A stretch of 32,636 nt of DNA from an uncultured Chloroflexota bacterium. GTDB lineage: Bacteria > Chloroflexota > UBA11872 > UBA12225. The stretch lies in contig CAILQO010000173.1 in the NCBI GenBank assembly GCA_903836285.1, forward strand, positions 1-32,636, written 5' to 3'. Both the position numbers and the translations under genes were made by a program. Shown in pieces: positions 1-7,724 of the stretch (positions are counted from its first letter, which is position 1; each line of letters opens with the position of its first letter). A model generated the notes under the pieces. It was not told the origin of the DNA. It made no database searches and saw only the letters and a program-made list of their open reading frames with translations.

Positions 1-30
1 ATGGCGCGCAGCCTCGAGGGGAGCCAGACG

Positions 31-744
31 ATGGTGGGTGACGGTGCGGTGATCGACGCGCGGGCGGGGGCGTCGCCGGGAGCAGCTCGCGTGCGCGTGA
101 TGCTCGTGGATGACCACCACCTCGTGATTGAGGGGCTTCGCGCCGTCCTGTCGACCGACGAGCGTCTCGAGGTGATCGGCGAGGCGCGATCCGGGTCGGC
201 CGCCGTTCGTCTCGTGCCGGAGTTGCGCCCCGACATCGTGCTGATGGACATCCGCATGCCGGACATGGACGGCATCGCGGCAACGCGCCTCGTGAAGCAG
301 GCGGCGCCTCAATCCAGCGTCATCATGCTGACGATGTACGAGAACCCCGACTATCTCTTTGAGGCGGTCAAGGCTGGCGCGAGCGGGTACGTGCTGAAGG
401 ATGTTGCTGGGGTCGATCTGTTGCAGGCCATCCACACCGTCGCCGAGGGCGGTTCGCTGCTCAACCAGGAGGTTGTGGGGCGTTTCCTGCGTCGCCTGGC
501 GGCGGAGGTGGACCAGCGATCGTCGGAGGTGAAGGCGCCGCCACAGACGGAACGCCTGACCCCGCGCGAACTCGATGTCCTCCGATTGATCACGGCGGGC
601 ATGAGCAACAAGGAAATCGCCGTGCGCCTTTCCGTCACGGTTGCCACGGTGAAAACGCACCTCGAGCACATCCTCCAGAAGTTGCAGGTCAGCGACCGGA
701 CACAAGCTGCCGTCCATGCCGTGACGCATGGGCTACTGAACTAG
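31..744 (+). CDS. NarL/FixJ-family response regulator
   Basis: Two-domain DNA-binding response regulator. Counting from the ATG at 31, the N-terminal receiver has the acidic pair D27/D28 in LVDDHH, the phospho-acceptor D73 in LMDIRMPDMDG, the switch Thr T101 in LTMYE and the conserved K123 in YVLKD. A LuxR-type helix-turn-helix occupies roughly residues 175-230 (LTPREL, then MSNKEIA and VKTHLEHI). All phosphorylation residues are intact, so it should be an ordinary phospho-activated transcription factor. The frame is open to base 1, where there is also an ATG. I prefer 31 because GAGGGGAG lies 7 nt upstream of it, but a start further upstream, outside the window, cannot be excluded. No partner kinase is in the window. 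Its position at the head of a flagellar cluster suggests, but does not prove, control of motility. Confidence 0.9.
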   Translation: MVGDGAVIDARAGASPGAARVRVMLVDDHHLVIEGLRAVLSTDERLEVIGEARSGSAAVRLVPELRPDIVLMDIRMPDMDGIAATRLVKQAAPQSSVIMLTMYENPDYLFEAVKAGASGYVLKDVAGVDLLQAIHTVAEGGSLLNQEVVGRFLRRLAAEVDQRSSEVKAPPQTERLTPRELDVLRLITAGMSNKEIAVRLSVTVATVKTHLEHILQKLQVSDRTQAAVHAVTHGLLN

Positions 745-1085
745 CGTCCCGATTGCCCTTGCGCCGAATTGGGCGCAACACGGTGCCGAGAACTCGCGCA
801 CTCTCGGCGGGCACGCCCGGGAGCTCCCGTGCGCCTTTCCAAAACCACATGTGCCGTGACGCCAATCGCCGGTGAGGCGGGCGCCGGAGCGACTGGAAAT
901 CGGTCGAGTGGCCGATGGACGTTCAGTCTCGGGGCCGATGCCCGGGATGCCCGCCGTGGCGGAAACTCCCGACGAACGGTCGATGCCCCTCAGGGGCCGG
1001 GCGCGATGCAGCGGGAAGCCGTGCGTCATGCCTGACGGGCCGTTGATCCGGCGCGTTGCCGGGCTGTACGTTCGGGAGGTCGCGA
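745..1085. other. Intergenic region with three inverted repeats
   Basis: This 341-base gap follows the first response regulator and precedes the degenerate receiver gene. I find no convincing gene in it: the open frames are short, Arg/Ala/Gly-rich and lack recognisable domains. Its first 85 bases contain three consecutive inverted repeats: TTGCGCC/GGCGCAA at 759-778 with a 6-base loop, GCCGAGA/TCTCGGC at 785-808 with a 10-base loop, and the 12-base palindrome CGGGAGCTCCCG at 818-829. No T-run follows, so a classical intrinsic terminator is not supported. The cluster could be a factor-dependent terminator, a structured leader or a protein-binding region. I see nothing identifiable in 830-1070. 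Confidence 0.5.
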
Positions 1086-1628
1086 GTGGCGCTTGCAGGC
1101 TCACCTGCACGGGCACCCCGCCACGCATTGCTCGTCGGGTCCAACCCGGCGGTGACGCGCGTACTCCGCACGTACCTGCAGCGTGAAGGCGTCCTGTGTC
1201 GTGAGGCGACCCCCGAGTCCGTCCTGCGCGCGGCGACGCGCCACCAAGCAAGCGGCCAAGTTGACGGGTCATACCTCGATGCGGTCGAGGTCACGTTGGT
1301 GGTTGCATCGGTCGGTATCGACCTGCCGCGCCTCCAGGCGGCGCTGACGTCGCTGCCCGCGACCGCGTCTGCCCCAATCCTGACCGTCGATTCACTCGCT
1401 GGTGACGGCAACCGTCCCAGTTCTCCCAGCCCCTCGTATCCCACCTTGGCCTGGCCCTTCCGTCTGCGTGACGTCATGGACGCGATCACGACCGCCGTTG
1501 CGGTTCGGGCCATGGCCATGTCCACATGCGCGGTACGCACTCAGGGACCGAACCCGCCGTTGTCGGTGGGGGCACATCCCGACCTTGCGCTCGCTGACGC
1601 CGCCGCTCGTGGGGGTGCGCTTCCGTGA
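1086..1628 (+). CDS. Degenerate receiver-domain protein (pseudo-receiver)
   Basis: A protein of about 180 residues whose fold pattern follows a CheY-like receiver but with its chemistry lost. Counting from the GTG at 1086, HALLVGSNPAVTRVLRTYL matches the first beta-strand and helix, with G18-S19 in place of the acidic pair. LVVASVGIDL places A74 where the phospho-acceptor Asp should be. APILTV keeps the switch Thr (T100). AWPFRLRDVMDAI matches the usual KPF motif with W123 in place of Lys. There is no output domain, and the last 50 residues are unrelated and Ala/Pro-rich. The start is chosen because GGGAGG lies 6 nt before the GTG. The stop overlaps the next regulator's GTG by 4 nt, so the two are probably co-translated and may interact. 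The family assignment is my inference from pattern; a divergent non-receiver protein remains possible. Confidence 0.65.
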   Translation: MALAGSPARAPRHALLVGSNPAVTRVLRTYLQREGVLCREATPESVLRAATRHQASGQVDGSYLDAVEVTLVVASVGIDLPRLQAALTSLPATASAPILTVDSLAGDGNRPSSPSPSYPTLAWPFRLRDVMDAITTAVAVRAMAMSTCAVRTQGPNPPLSVGAHPDLALADAAARGGALP

Positions 1629-2359
1629 TACCGGGTGGCACCCAGGCCATCCCGCCGCGAGACGCCGGCACGCCGATCCGGGTGCTGGTGGCCGATGGCA
1701 TGATGCTGATGCGGCATGGCCTGCGGGCCATTCTCGAGTTGGCTGGCGGATTTGAGGTGGTGGCGGAGGCCGGGTCGGTCCATGACCTCGCAAGGGTTTA
1801 CGCGACATCGGGTGCCGACGTGGCGCTTGTCGATGTAGACCTGCCTGGCGGGGGCGTGGCGGAGGTGCTCAGGCTGCGAACTCCTGCCGAGTGCGCGGTG
1901 CGAGTACTCGCCGTGGCCACACGCGAGACTGAGGCGCAGCTGCTGCCGCTGCTCGGTTCGGGTGCATGCGGCATGGTGCTGAAGGATGGGGCGGCTGCCT
2001 CAATCGTGGGAGGTGTCCGCGAGGTCCATCGGGCGGCGTTCTACGTCGCGCCGGACGTTTCGCGAAAGCTGATTGATCGCTGGCATCGGGGTCCCGTGCG
2101 GCCGGGGTCGTGGGCGCAACCCGGCGTGAGTCAGTTGAGCGCGCGTGAGCGCGAGTTGCTCGGGTGCATCGGTTCCGGCATGGCCAACCGGGAGATTGCC
2201 GCACGCCTGTGCATCAGCGTGAAGACGGTCGAGGCCCACAAGTCGCACATCGCAACCAAGCTTGGCCTCCGCGGGGCCGCCGACTTGATCCGGTTCGCTG
2301 CGCGAGAGCAGTGGGGCATCAGTTCGAGCGGGGTGGCAACGCCGTCCGCGGTGGTGTAG
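1625..2359 (+). CDS. NarL/FixJ-family response regulator, coupled to pseudo-receiver
   Basis: A 244-residue response regulator. The receiver keeps the phospho-acceptor D70 (LVDVDLPG), T99 and K120 (MVLKDG), but the first acidic site is reduced to one Asp (D24 in VADGMML, where family members usually have DD). This may weaken metal binding. The C-terminal LuxR-type HTH (LSARERELL, MANREIAARL, VKTVEAHKSHI) lies at roughly residues 174-228. The GTG start overlaps the stop of the preceding pseudo-receiver (GTGA, 1625-1628), a translational-coupling arrangement. The next gene downstream is the flagellar gene flbD, 54 nt away, so the regulator probably belongs to the same transcription unit or controls it. 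It is not a duplicate of the first regulator; the two differ in linker and DNA-binding helix. Confidence 0.88.
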   Translation: MIPGGTQAIPPRDAGTPIRVLVADGMMLMRHGLRAILELAGGFEVVAEAGSVHDLARVYATSGADVALVDVDLPGGGVAEVLRLRTPAECAVRVLAVATRETEAQLLPLLGSGACGMVLKDGAAASIVGGVREVHRAAFYVAPDVSRKLIDRWHRGPVRPGSWAQPGVSQLSARERELLGCIGSGMANREIAARLCISVKTVEAHKSHIATKLGLRGAADLIRFAAREQWGISSSGVATPSAVV

Positions 2360-2413
2360 CGTACTCACCCAAATGGACGTGCGTGCTTGGTGGGGCGCCC
2401 GTGGAGCACCGAC

Positions 2414-2617
2414 GTGATCCGCGTGACGCGCATGGGTAGCGGTGAGCAGCTGTACGTCAACAGCGAGCACATCGAGTGGGTCGAGTCCACGCCGGACACG
2501 ATCATCGTGCTGCAGAGCGGCAAGCGGATCATCTGCGTCGAGTCGCCAGCCGACATCATCACCCGGGTGGTCGAGTTTCGGCGACGCATCGTGATGCCCG
2601 CGCCGGGGGAGACGTAG
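2414..2617 (+). CDS. flbD: FlbD family flagellar protein
   Basis: A 67-residue protein matching the small FlbD family seen next to motA or flgE in many Gram-positive flagellar operons. It shows the family pattern: an opening IRVTRMGSGEQLYVN, then HIEWVESTPDTIIVLQSGKR, then a C-terminal helix VESPADIITRVVEFRRR. The molecular role of this family is poorly defined. The start is the GTG at 2414, because GGAG lies 7 nt upstream and the protein then begins at the conserved beta-strand. Frames opening earlier (TTG at 2387) add residues without family similarity. It sits 104 nt before motA. Confidence 0.85.
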   Translation: MIRVTRMGSGEQLYVNSEHIEWVESTPDTIIVLQSGKRIICVESPADIITRVVEFRRRIVMPAPGET

Positions 2618-2721
2618 CCGGAGGTACCGAGGGCGCTCACTATGGTGGGTGCCTCGATGCGCTGCTATCCTTCTGCGACTACCAGCAGGCGCGCGTCGTT
2701 TCACGGGCTAAGGAGTAGGCG

Positions 2722-3543
2722 ATGGCAGCGAAGCGAGGGTTCGACCCTCTCTCACTCGGGGGCATTGTATTCGGCCTAGGCGCGCTTGGCATCGGCTTCG
2801 CGCTCGAAGGTGGTGACTTTGGCGCCCTCCTTCTTCCGTCACCGATCATCATCATCTTCGGTGGCACCGCGGGCACCCTCATGACCTCCGTTCCGGTGAG
2901 CCCGGTGGCGTGGGGTTCGATCGCCGGGGCATCGTTCACGGCCGTCCATCACGACTCGGTCGAGACCATCCAGACGTTCGTCCGCCTCGCGGAGAAGGCC
3001 CGGCGCGAAGGTCTGCTCTCGCTCGAAAGCGAGATGGCGAACATCCACGATCACTTCATGAAGGAAGGGATCCAGGAGGTCGTCGACGGTACCCCCGCTG
3101 AGCAGATCACCGACATTTTCATGGTCCGTATCGAATCCATGGAGAAGCGCCATCACGTGGGCAAGGAGTTCTGGGCCCAGATGGGTGGCTTCGCCCCAAC
3201 GATGGGAATCATCGGGACCGTGCTCGGCCTCACCGTCGTTCTCGGCAGCCTTGGTGGTGCCGACGCCGCGGGTCTGGGTCACTCGATCGCCGTTGCCTTC
3301 ATCGCCACGCTCTTCGGCGTCGCGCTGGCAAACCTTGTGGCGCTCCCCGTTGCCAAGCGGTGCCAGATCAAGAGCGAACATGAGGTCGAGTACCTCAACA
3401 TGGTTGTGGCGGGCATCCTGTCCATTCAGGCCGGCGACTCACCGCGCTTGGTTCGTGCCAAGCTGAACTCGTACCTGAACGGTACTGACCAGAAGCGCCT
3501 TGCGAAGGCCGCGGAAGGTGGGGCTGCCACGGCAGCCGCGTAG
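2722..3543 (+). CDS. motA: Flagellar stator subunit MotA
   Basis: A 273-residue inner-membrane stator protein that, with MotB, forms the ion channel driving flagellar rotation. Four hydrophobic segments are visible: about residues 11-28, 32-55, 155-178 and 189-213. A large cytoplasmic loop lies between segments two and three. The loop has the family sequence ARREGLLSLESEM, containing the conserved Arg and Glu that act electrostatically on FliG. The signature PTMGIIGTVLGLT precedes segment three. Length is typical for the Gram-positive style MotA/MotP/PomA group. The ATG has AAGGAG 6 nt upstream. motB follows after 126 nt. Confidence 0.95.
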   Translation: MAAKRGFDPLSLGGIVFGLGALGIGFALEGGDFGALLLPSPIIIIFGGTAGTLMTSVPVSPVAWGSIAGASFTAVHHDSVETIQTFVRLAEKARREGLLSLESEMANIHDHFMKEGIQEVVDGTPAEQITDIFMVRIESMEKRHHVGKEFWAQMGGFAPTMGIIGTVLGLTVVLGSLGGADAAGLGHSIAVAFIATLFGVALANLVALPVAKRCQIKSEHEVEYLNMVVAGILSIQAGDSPRLVRAKLNSYLNGTDQKRLAKAAEGGAATAAA

Positions 3544-3669
3544 TCTGAGGGTGCGGCATGGCGCTAGGCCGCCATCCGCTGACCGAGCCGGGCCCCGTAT
3601 TCGCGCGGGTGCCCGGCGCGCCGTTCCCGGCCCCCGCGCGGTGGGCCACGCGCCGTGGAAGGTGAAGCC

Positions 3670-4425
3670 ATGGGACTGCCAAAGAAGCACGTCTGCCCCG
3701 AGCATGAGAACGCGGAGCGGTACCTGCTGACCTATGCGGACATGATCACCCTGCTCTTGGCGTTGTTCATCGTGCTGTACGCGATGAGCATCCAAGACCC
3801 GATCAAGTATCAGGTTGTCGCGTCATCGCTCCAGAAGGCGTTCAACACCGCGGCGCGGTCCAACATCTCGGACACGATGATTTCCATCGGCAACGTCACG
3901 AATGCGTACGCAGGGATGACGAGCACCGGTGAGACGGTCGGTGAGGAACTGACGTCCTACGCAGCGCAGAACGAGCTTGGTGACCAGATCAGCGTCACCG
4001 CCAGCAAGGACGCGGTCGTCATCACGCTGGCAGGCGGAATGGTCTTCAGCTCCGGCAGCTCGGAGATGCGCCCTGAGGGTCGCCAGACGTTGGAGTTCAT
4101 CTCCGATCGCCTGAAGGGGTTGACCGACCGCAACCCCATTCGGATTGAGGGGCACACCGATGACGTGTCCCCGAATACGGACAAGTTCCCCACCAACTGG
4201 TTCCTGTCGTCCGCGCGCGCCGCGTCAGCCGCCAACCTGCTCGCTGACACTGGGATTGACCGCAGCCGCTTGCAGGCCGTTGGACTCGCGGAGACCCGGC
4301 CAATCGCGCCAAACCTCACGCCGGAGGGTCGGGCAAAGAACCGGCGCGTAGAAATCTGGATCCTGCCCCCCGCCAATCAGGGACCGGCAGCGGCAGCGAC
4401 GCCTCGTCCGGCCGCTGCGCGGTAG
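3670..4425 (+). CDS. motB: Flagellar stator subunit MotB
   Basis: A 251-residue stator partner of MotA. The N-terminus has the family pattern PEHENAERYLLTYADMITLLLA, a single membrane segment carrying D24, the residue that binds the translocated ion. The C-terminal OmpA-like peptidoglycan-binding domain spans about residues 115-235, with IRIEGHTDDV, the NWFLSSARAASAANLL helix and NRRVEIWI at its end. The ATG at 3670 is chosen because GAAGG lies 7 nt upstream and the protein then starts with the usual short basic leader. A GTG at 3655 would add five residues. The C-terminus is a short Ala/Pro-rich tail. No fliL gene follows, although fliL often sits between motB and fliM in related operons. 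Confidence 0.95.
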   Translation: MGLPKKHVCPEHENAERYLLTYADMITLLLALFIVLYAMSIQDPIKYQVVASSLQKAFNTAARSNISDTMISIGNVTNAYAGMTSTGETVGEELTSYAAQNELGDQISVTASKDAVVITLAGGMVFSSGSSEMRPEGRQTLEFISDRLKGLTDRNPIRIEGHTDDVSPNTDKFPTNWFLSSARAASAANLLADTGIDRSRLQAVGLAETRPIAPNLTPEGRAKNRRVEIWILPPANQGPAAAATPRPAAAR

Positions 4426-4430
4426 GATGG

Positions 4431-4449
4431 CATGCCCCGAGGGGGCGTG
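4431..4449 (+). other. Short hairpin between motB and fliM
   Basis: CATGCCCC and GGGGCGTG can pair as an 8-bp stem with one G-T wobble around a 3-base GAG loop, just after the motB stop. No T-run follows, so it is not a convincing terminator. It could modulate expression or RNA processing between motB and fliM. Confidence 0.35.
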
Positions 4450-4504
4450 AGCGGGTGATCCCTGAGCGGAACTGGTTCGACGGGCGTAGTGGGAGCGGGC
4501 GAAC

Positions 4505-5542
4505 GTGGTAAGCGACGAGCAGCTGGTCTCCGACGAGGAGCATGAGGCGCTGATGGATGGCGCCGCCTCGGTGGCGGTTGACTACGTCGGCCCAATCCTC
4601 GGGCATCGCGGGTCTGCCTCAGGTGAGGCTCCCGAAGTGCGCTATTACGACTTCCGCCGACCGGATCGCTTCACCCGGGAGCAGCTGCGGATCCTCACGG
4701 ACCTCCACGACGACCTCGCGGTGAGGATGTCGGAAGCGATTGGTGGGTACATCCGGGCGGCGATCGGCCTCTCCCTGTCCGAGCTCGTGCAGGCGTCATA
4801 CGAGGACTTCGTCGATGTGACTACCGAGGGGTACTTCGTGTACTCCGTGAGCCTCGACCCGTTCCCGCGAACGTCCATCATTGCGATTTCGGCGGACGTG
4901 GCGTTTGCGGCCATCGACCGCATGCAGGGCGGTGCGGGAAAGAAGCTGAAGGATTCACGTCCAGCGACGGATATGGAGCGCGAGCTTCTGCAGAAGTACC
5001 TCATCCCCTTGGTTCTCGAAAGTGTGAAGGGAGCATGGGGAGAGGTCGAGGCGATCACTCCCCGGGTGGTCGCCTCGGACACCAGCTCGGCTTACCTTCG
5101 GATCGCGTTGCCCGCCGACGCATGCTTGACGGCGGAGTTCGCGATGAAGCTCGGGAACGCCGAAGGCGCGATCCGGGTCTGCTACCCGTTCGCGCTGGTT
5201 GAACCGGCCTTGGCGATCATCGCGGCAAACAACACGCCACCGTCGGCGATGGTGGTGCGCGGACCGGCAGATGACGCCAATGTCCGCCGTGGACTTGGCA
5301 ACATCCAAGTTCCGGTGGTCATCGAGCTTGGAGGGGCGCACGTCTCGATTGGCGACGTGCTTGGCCTGCAGGTTGGTGACGTCGTTCCGCTCGGCAGCCG
5401 GGTCGATGGTGACATCTCGGTGCTTGTGAGTGGGTCAAGGAAGTACACGGGTCGACCTGGGCTACGTGGCAAGCGTCTCGCGGTGCGTGTGACCGGCTTT
5501 GCCGCGAGCGACGACGATGACGAGGCGCCGCCAACGGCCTGA
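4505..5542 (+). CDS. fliM: Flagellar motor switch protein FliM
   Basis: A 345-residue C-ring protein. The N-terminal peptide VSDEEHEALMDG corresponds to the CheY-P-binding motif of FliM (usually LSQxEIDALL), with His in place of the usual Asp. Next comes the CheC-like middle domain, with PEVRYYDFRRPDRFTREQL, PFPRTSIIAIS and DRMQGGAGK (the GGxG loop that contacts FliG). A SpoA domain forms the end (VPVVIELGGAHVSIGDVLGLQVGDVVPL). An acidic DDDDE tail closes the protein. The GTG at 4505 has GGGAG about 9 nt upstream. fliN follows 50 nt downstream. No chemotaxis genes are in the window, but the retained N-terminal peptide suggests the motor still listens to CheY. Confidence 0.94.
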   Translation: MVSDEQLVSDEEHEALMDGAASVAVDYVGPILGHRGSASGEAPEVRYYDFRRPDRFTREQLRILTDLHDDLAVRMSEAIGGYIRAAIGLSLSELVQASYEDFVDVTTEGYFVYSVSLDPFPRTSIIAISADVAFAAIDRMQGGAGKKLKDSRPATDMERELLQKYLIPLVLESVKGAWGEVEAITPRVVASDTSSAYLRIALPADACLTAEFAMKLGNAEGAIRVCYPFALVEPALAIIAANNTPPSAMVVRGPADDANVRRGLGNIQVPVVIELGGAHVSIGDVLGLQVGDVVPLGSRVDGDISVLVSGSRKYTGRPGLRGKRLAVRVTGFAASDDDDEAPPTA

Positions 5543-5592
5543 CGCCATTGACTTCGCCGGCAGGCGGTGTTGCCGGCGCGGAGAGGACCACC

Positions 5593-5949
5593 ATGACGAT
5601 GGAAGAGACGATGGCGGCCGAAGGCGGGCGCCCGGGCGTCCACCCGGCGCAGTTTGAGGCGATTGATGGGGCGGGCATCGCAGGTGGGGGGGCGAACCTT
5701 GAGCTGCTGCTTGACGTCACCCTCCGCATGACCGTGCAGCTTGGGAAGCAGGAGTTGGCGGTCAAGGACGTGCTTTCGCTGGGCAACGGCTCGGTCATCG
5801 AGCTGGACAAGCTTGCCACTGATCCCGTCGACATCTTGGTGAACGACCGGCTGATCGCGCGCGGGGAAGTTGTCGTCGTTGACGAGAACTTCGGCGTCCG
5901 CGTGACCGAAATCGTCCACCCCGACCAGCGGATCGCTCGGGCTCGATAG
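5593..5949 (+). CDS. fliN: Flagellar motor switch protein FliN
   Basis: A 118-residue FliN with a disordered N-terminus and a C-terminal SpoA domain at about residues 36-112 (LLLDVTLRMTVQLG, VLSLGNGSVIELDKLATDPVDILVND and RGEVVVVDENFGVRVTEI). FliN forms the bottom of the C-ring and docks the FliH/FliI export ATPase. The ATG at 5593 is chosen because AGAGG lies 6 nt upstream; an in-frame TTG at 5548 would extend the protein by 15 residues with no recognisable sequence. It is a single-domain FliN, not the longer FliY found in Bacillus. Confidence 0.94.
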   Translation: MTMEETMAAEGGRPGVHPAQFEAIDGAGIAGGGANLELLLDVTLRMTVQLGKQELAVKDVLSLGNGSVIELDKLATDPVDILVNDRLIARGEVVVVDENFGVRVTEIVHPDQRIARAR

Positions 5950-6018
5950 GGTCGCTCTCATGGCGACGGCGACGGCGGTCGTGGCGCGCTCGCGTCGCTT
6001 CTCCGACGGCGCCGAACG

Positions 6019-6747
6019 GTGGACACCTCGTTGAGGCAATGGTTCGAGCGACAGTCGGTCAGCGTCCGGCTTGGACTCCTCGTGATGCTGTTCCTGCTCG
6101 GGCTGGTCTGGGTGAGCATCCCGGATGACGCGGTCCCATCGTCGGCTGCGACACCGGTGAGGCCCACAATACCTGCCGCTGAGCGTCCTGTTTTGGCGCG
6201 TGAGGGTCAGGAAGCGCCGGCAATCGCGTCCGGCGCGGGCTTCCTGACCCCGTACCAGGAGCCGACTGCGAACCCAAGCGGGATAACGTGGTACGGCGCG
6301 ATTCGGACGATCGTAAGCGTTGCGATTGTCCTGGCGTTGATTGTTGCGGGCGCACAGGGGCTGCGGGCGCTAGGGATGGCTACCGCGACGACTGGTGCAT
6401 CGGGGTCAATCCGGGTTCGCGAGACGGTGCGCTTGCCGTTGGCAGGGTCTCGCTCTTCGGCAACGCTCCATCTGGTGGAAGTTGGCGAACGCCTCCTGCT
6501 GATCGGGGCGAGTGAGGGCAGCGTCTCGCTGGTTACGGAGTTCGAGCAGGACGAGGTCGAGGCACTACCGGGGGCAGGAACACCGCGTGGGCCGGGTGCG
6601 ATGGGCCGGGCAGAGGCACGCCGGGCGGCCGCGGCGGCTGAGGGCGTCGAACCCGCACGGCCGGTGCCCGCGGATGAAGGTGCCGTGATGGCGTCGGTAC
6701 TTCGGCGGTTGAGTGACAGTGGTCGGCGGTTGCGCGGCGATGAGTGA
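6019..6747 (+). CDS. fliO: FliO-like flagellar assembly protein
   Basis: A 242-residue membrane protein in the exact position of fliO, between fliN and fliP. It has an N-terminal hydrophobic segment (about residues 17-36) and a second one (about 95-116). The second is followed by the FliO core: SIRVRETVRLPLAGSRSSATLHLVEVGERLLLIGASEGSVSLV, here split as IRVRETVRLPL, LHLVEVGERLLLIG and SVSLVTEF. FliO helps assemble the FliP ring of the export gate. The family is poorly conserved, so assignment rests on this core and on position. The start is a GTG without a strong Shine-Dalgarno. A 24-codon frame (5960-6034) overlaps the start and may be a leader, but this is weak. The end overlaps fliP by 8 nt. 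Confidence 0.85.
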   Translation: MDTSLRQWFERQSVSVRLGLLVMLFLLGLVWVSIPDDAVPSSAATPVRPTIPAAERPVLAREGQEAPAIASGAGFLTPYQEPTANPSGITWYGAIRTIVSVAIVLALIVAGAQGLRALGMATATTGASGSIRVRETVRLPLAGSRSSATLHLVEVGERLLLIGASEGSVSLVTEFEQDEVEALPGAGTPRGPGAMGRAEARRAAAAAEGVEPARPVPADEGAVMASVLRRLSDSGRRLRGDE

Positions 6748-7549
6748 GCGGCAGATGCAATCAGGCGTAGGCAACTCCCATGGCCGCCGTACTTTCGGCC
6801 TTGCCGTCGCGGTCGTGACTGCCTTCCTGCTCGTTGGCTGCGGTGCCGCAGACGTTGCGGGGAGCACGGGCGGCGCCGTGCCGAAAGTGACGCTCGGTAT
6901 CGACCAGGCACAGAGCCCGCAGGACACGGCCCAGTCGATCCAGATCATCATCCTGCTGACGGTACTGTCGCTGGCACCTGCCTTCCTTATTATGGTGACG
7001 GCGTTCACTCGCATCATCATCGTGCTTTCGCTGATCAGGAACGCCATTGGTGTTCCCCAGCTTCCGCCGAACACCGTACTTATTGGCCTTGCCCTCTTCC
7101 TGACATTCTTCGTGATGGCGCCGGTCGCCCAGCAAGTGGAGCGCGAGGCGTATGGACCGTTCGCTGACGGTCGCATTTCGCAGGCGGAGGCGTACGCGAA
7201 GGCGGAAGCGCCGGTCCGGACCTTCATGCTCCGGCAGGTGCGCGAGAAGGACCTGGCATTGTTTGTTTACCTGGCGCGACTCGATCAACCAAAGACGATC
7301 GATGAAGTACCCACGTACGTTGTCGTGCCGGCATTCATCATCAGTGAACTCAAGACAGCGTTCCAGATGGGCTTCATGATCTTTGTGCCTTTTCTTGTGA
7401 TTGATCTTGTTGTATCGACGATCCTGATGTCGATGGGCATGATGATGCTGCCACCGGTGCTTATCTCGCTCCCATTCAAGATCCTGCTGTTTGTGATGGT
7501 GGATGGCTGGTACTTGCTGATGCGGGCGCTGGTCCTGAGCTTCAATTAG
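6740..7549 (+). CDS. fliP: Flagellar export gate protein FliP with lipobox-like N-terminus
   Basis: A 269-residue integral membrane protein and core of the flagellar type III export gate. Hallmarks are SIQIIILLTVLSLAPAFLIM, TRIIIVLSLIRNAIGVPQLPPN, a periplasmic region ending in VPTYVVVPAFIISELK, and the last helices DLVVSTILMSMGMMMLPP and LPFKILLFVMVDGW. FliP normally has a cleavable signal peptide. Here the signal (RR at 16-17, then a hydrophobic core) ends in L-V-G-C with C34, a typical lipoprotein box, followed by a short Ala/Gly-rich stretch. Lipid attachment at FliP would be unusual. The ATG at 6740 overlaps the end of fliO, which suggests coupled translation. Confidence 0.95.
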   Translation: MSERQMQSGVGNSHGRRTFGLAVAVVTAFLLVGCGAADVAGSTGGAVPKVTLGIDQAQSPQDTAQSIQIIILLTVLSLAPAFLIMVTAFTRIIIVLSLIRNAIGVPQLPPNTVLIGLALFLTFFVMAPVAQQVEREAYGPFADGRISQAEAYAKAEAPVRTFMLRQVREKDLALFVYLARLDQPKTIDEVPTYVVVPAFIISELKTAFQMGFMIFVPFLVIDLVVSTILMSMGMMMLPPVLISLPFKILLFVMVDGWYLLMRALVLSFN

Positions 7550-7574
7550 CATCGGGATTGATCCCCGGTTCAAG

Positions 7575-7590
7575 CCCGTCGCCCGACGGG
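7575..7590 (+). other. GC-rich hairpin in the fliP-fliQ gap
   Basis: CCCGTCG and CGACGGG form a perfect inverted repeat separated by only two bases, 25 bases after the fliP stop. No T-run follows. The rest of the 175-base gap (7550-7724) holds no gene I can recognise. The gap is unusual because the other export-gate genes are closely packed. Confidence 0.35.
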
Positions 7591-7724
7591 TGAATCGCCC
7601 CGGCTGGCGGACCTCGCCGGCAAGAAATCGGCCACGTGGCTGATCCCGCCCGGGGAGGGGCGCGCGTACCATCTCTGGCGGGGAACGCAGGAGTCTGCGT
7701 TTGCCGTGGCATTGGTGAGGCGCG

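Noticed and set aside
769-1035. 88-codon plus-strand frame in the 745-1085 gap
   Set aside because: Arg/Ala/Gly-rich composition, no ribosome site seen and no family resemblance. The inverted repeats at 759-829 overlap its start.
5960-6034. 24-codon frame overlapping the fliO start
   Set aside because: Too short and Ala/Arg-rich to support as a gene. It could be a leader peptide, but nothing beyond the overlap suggests it.
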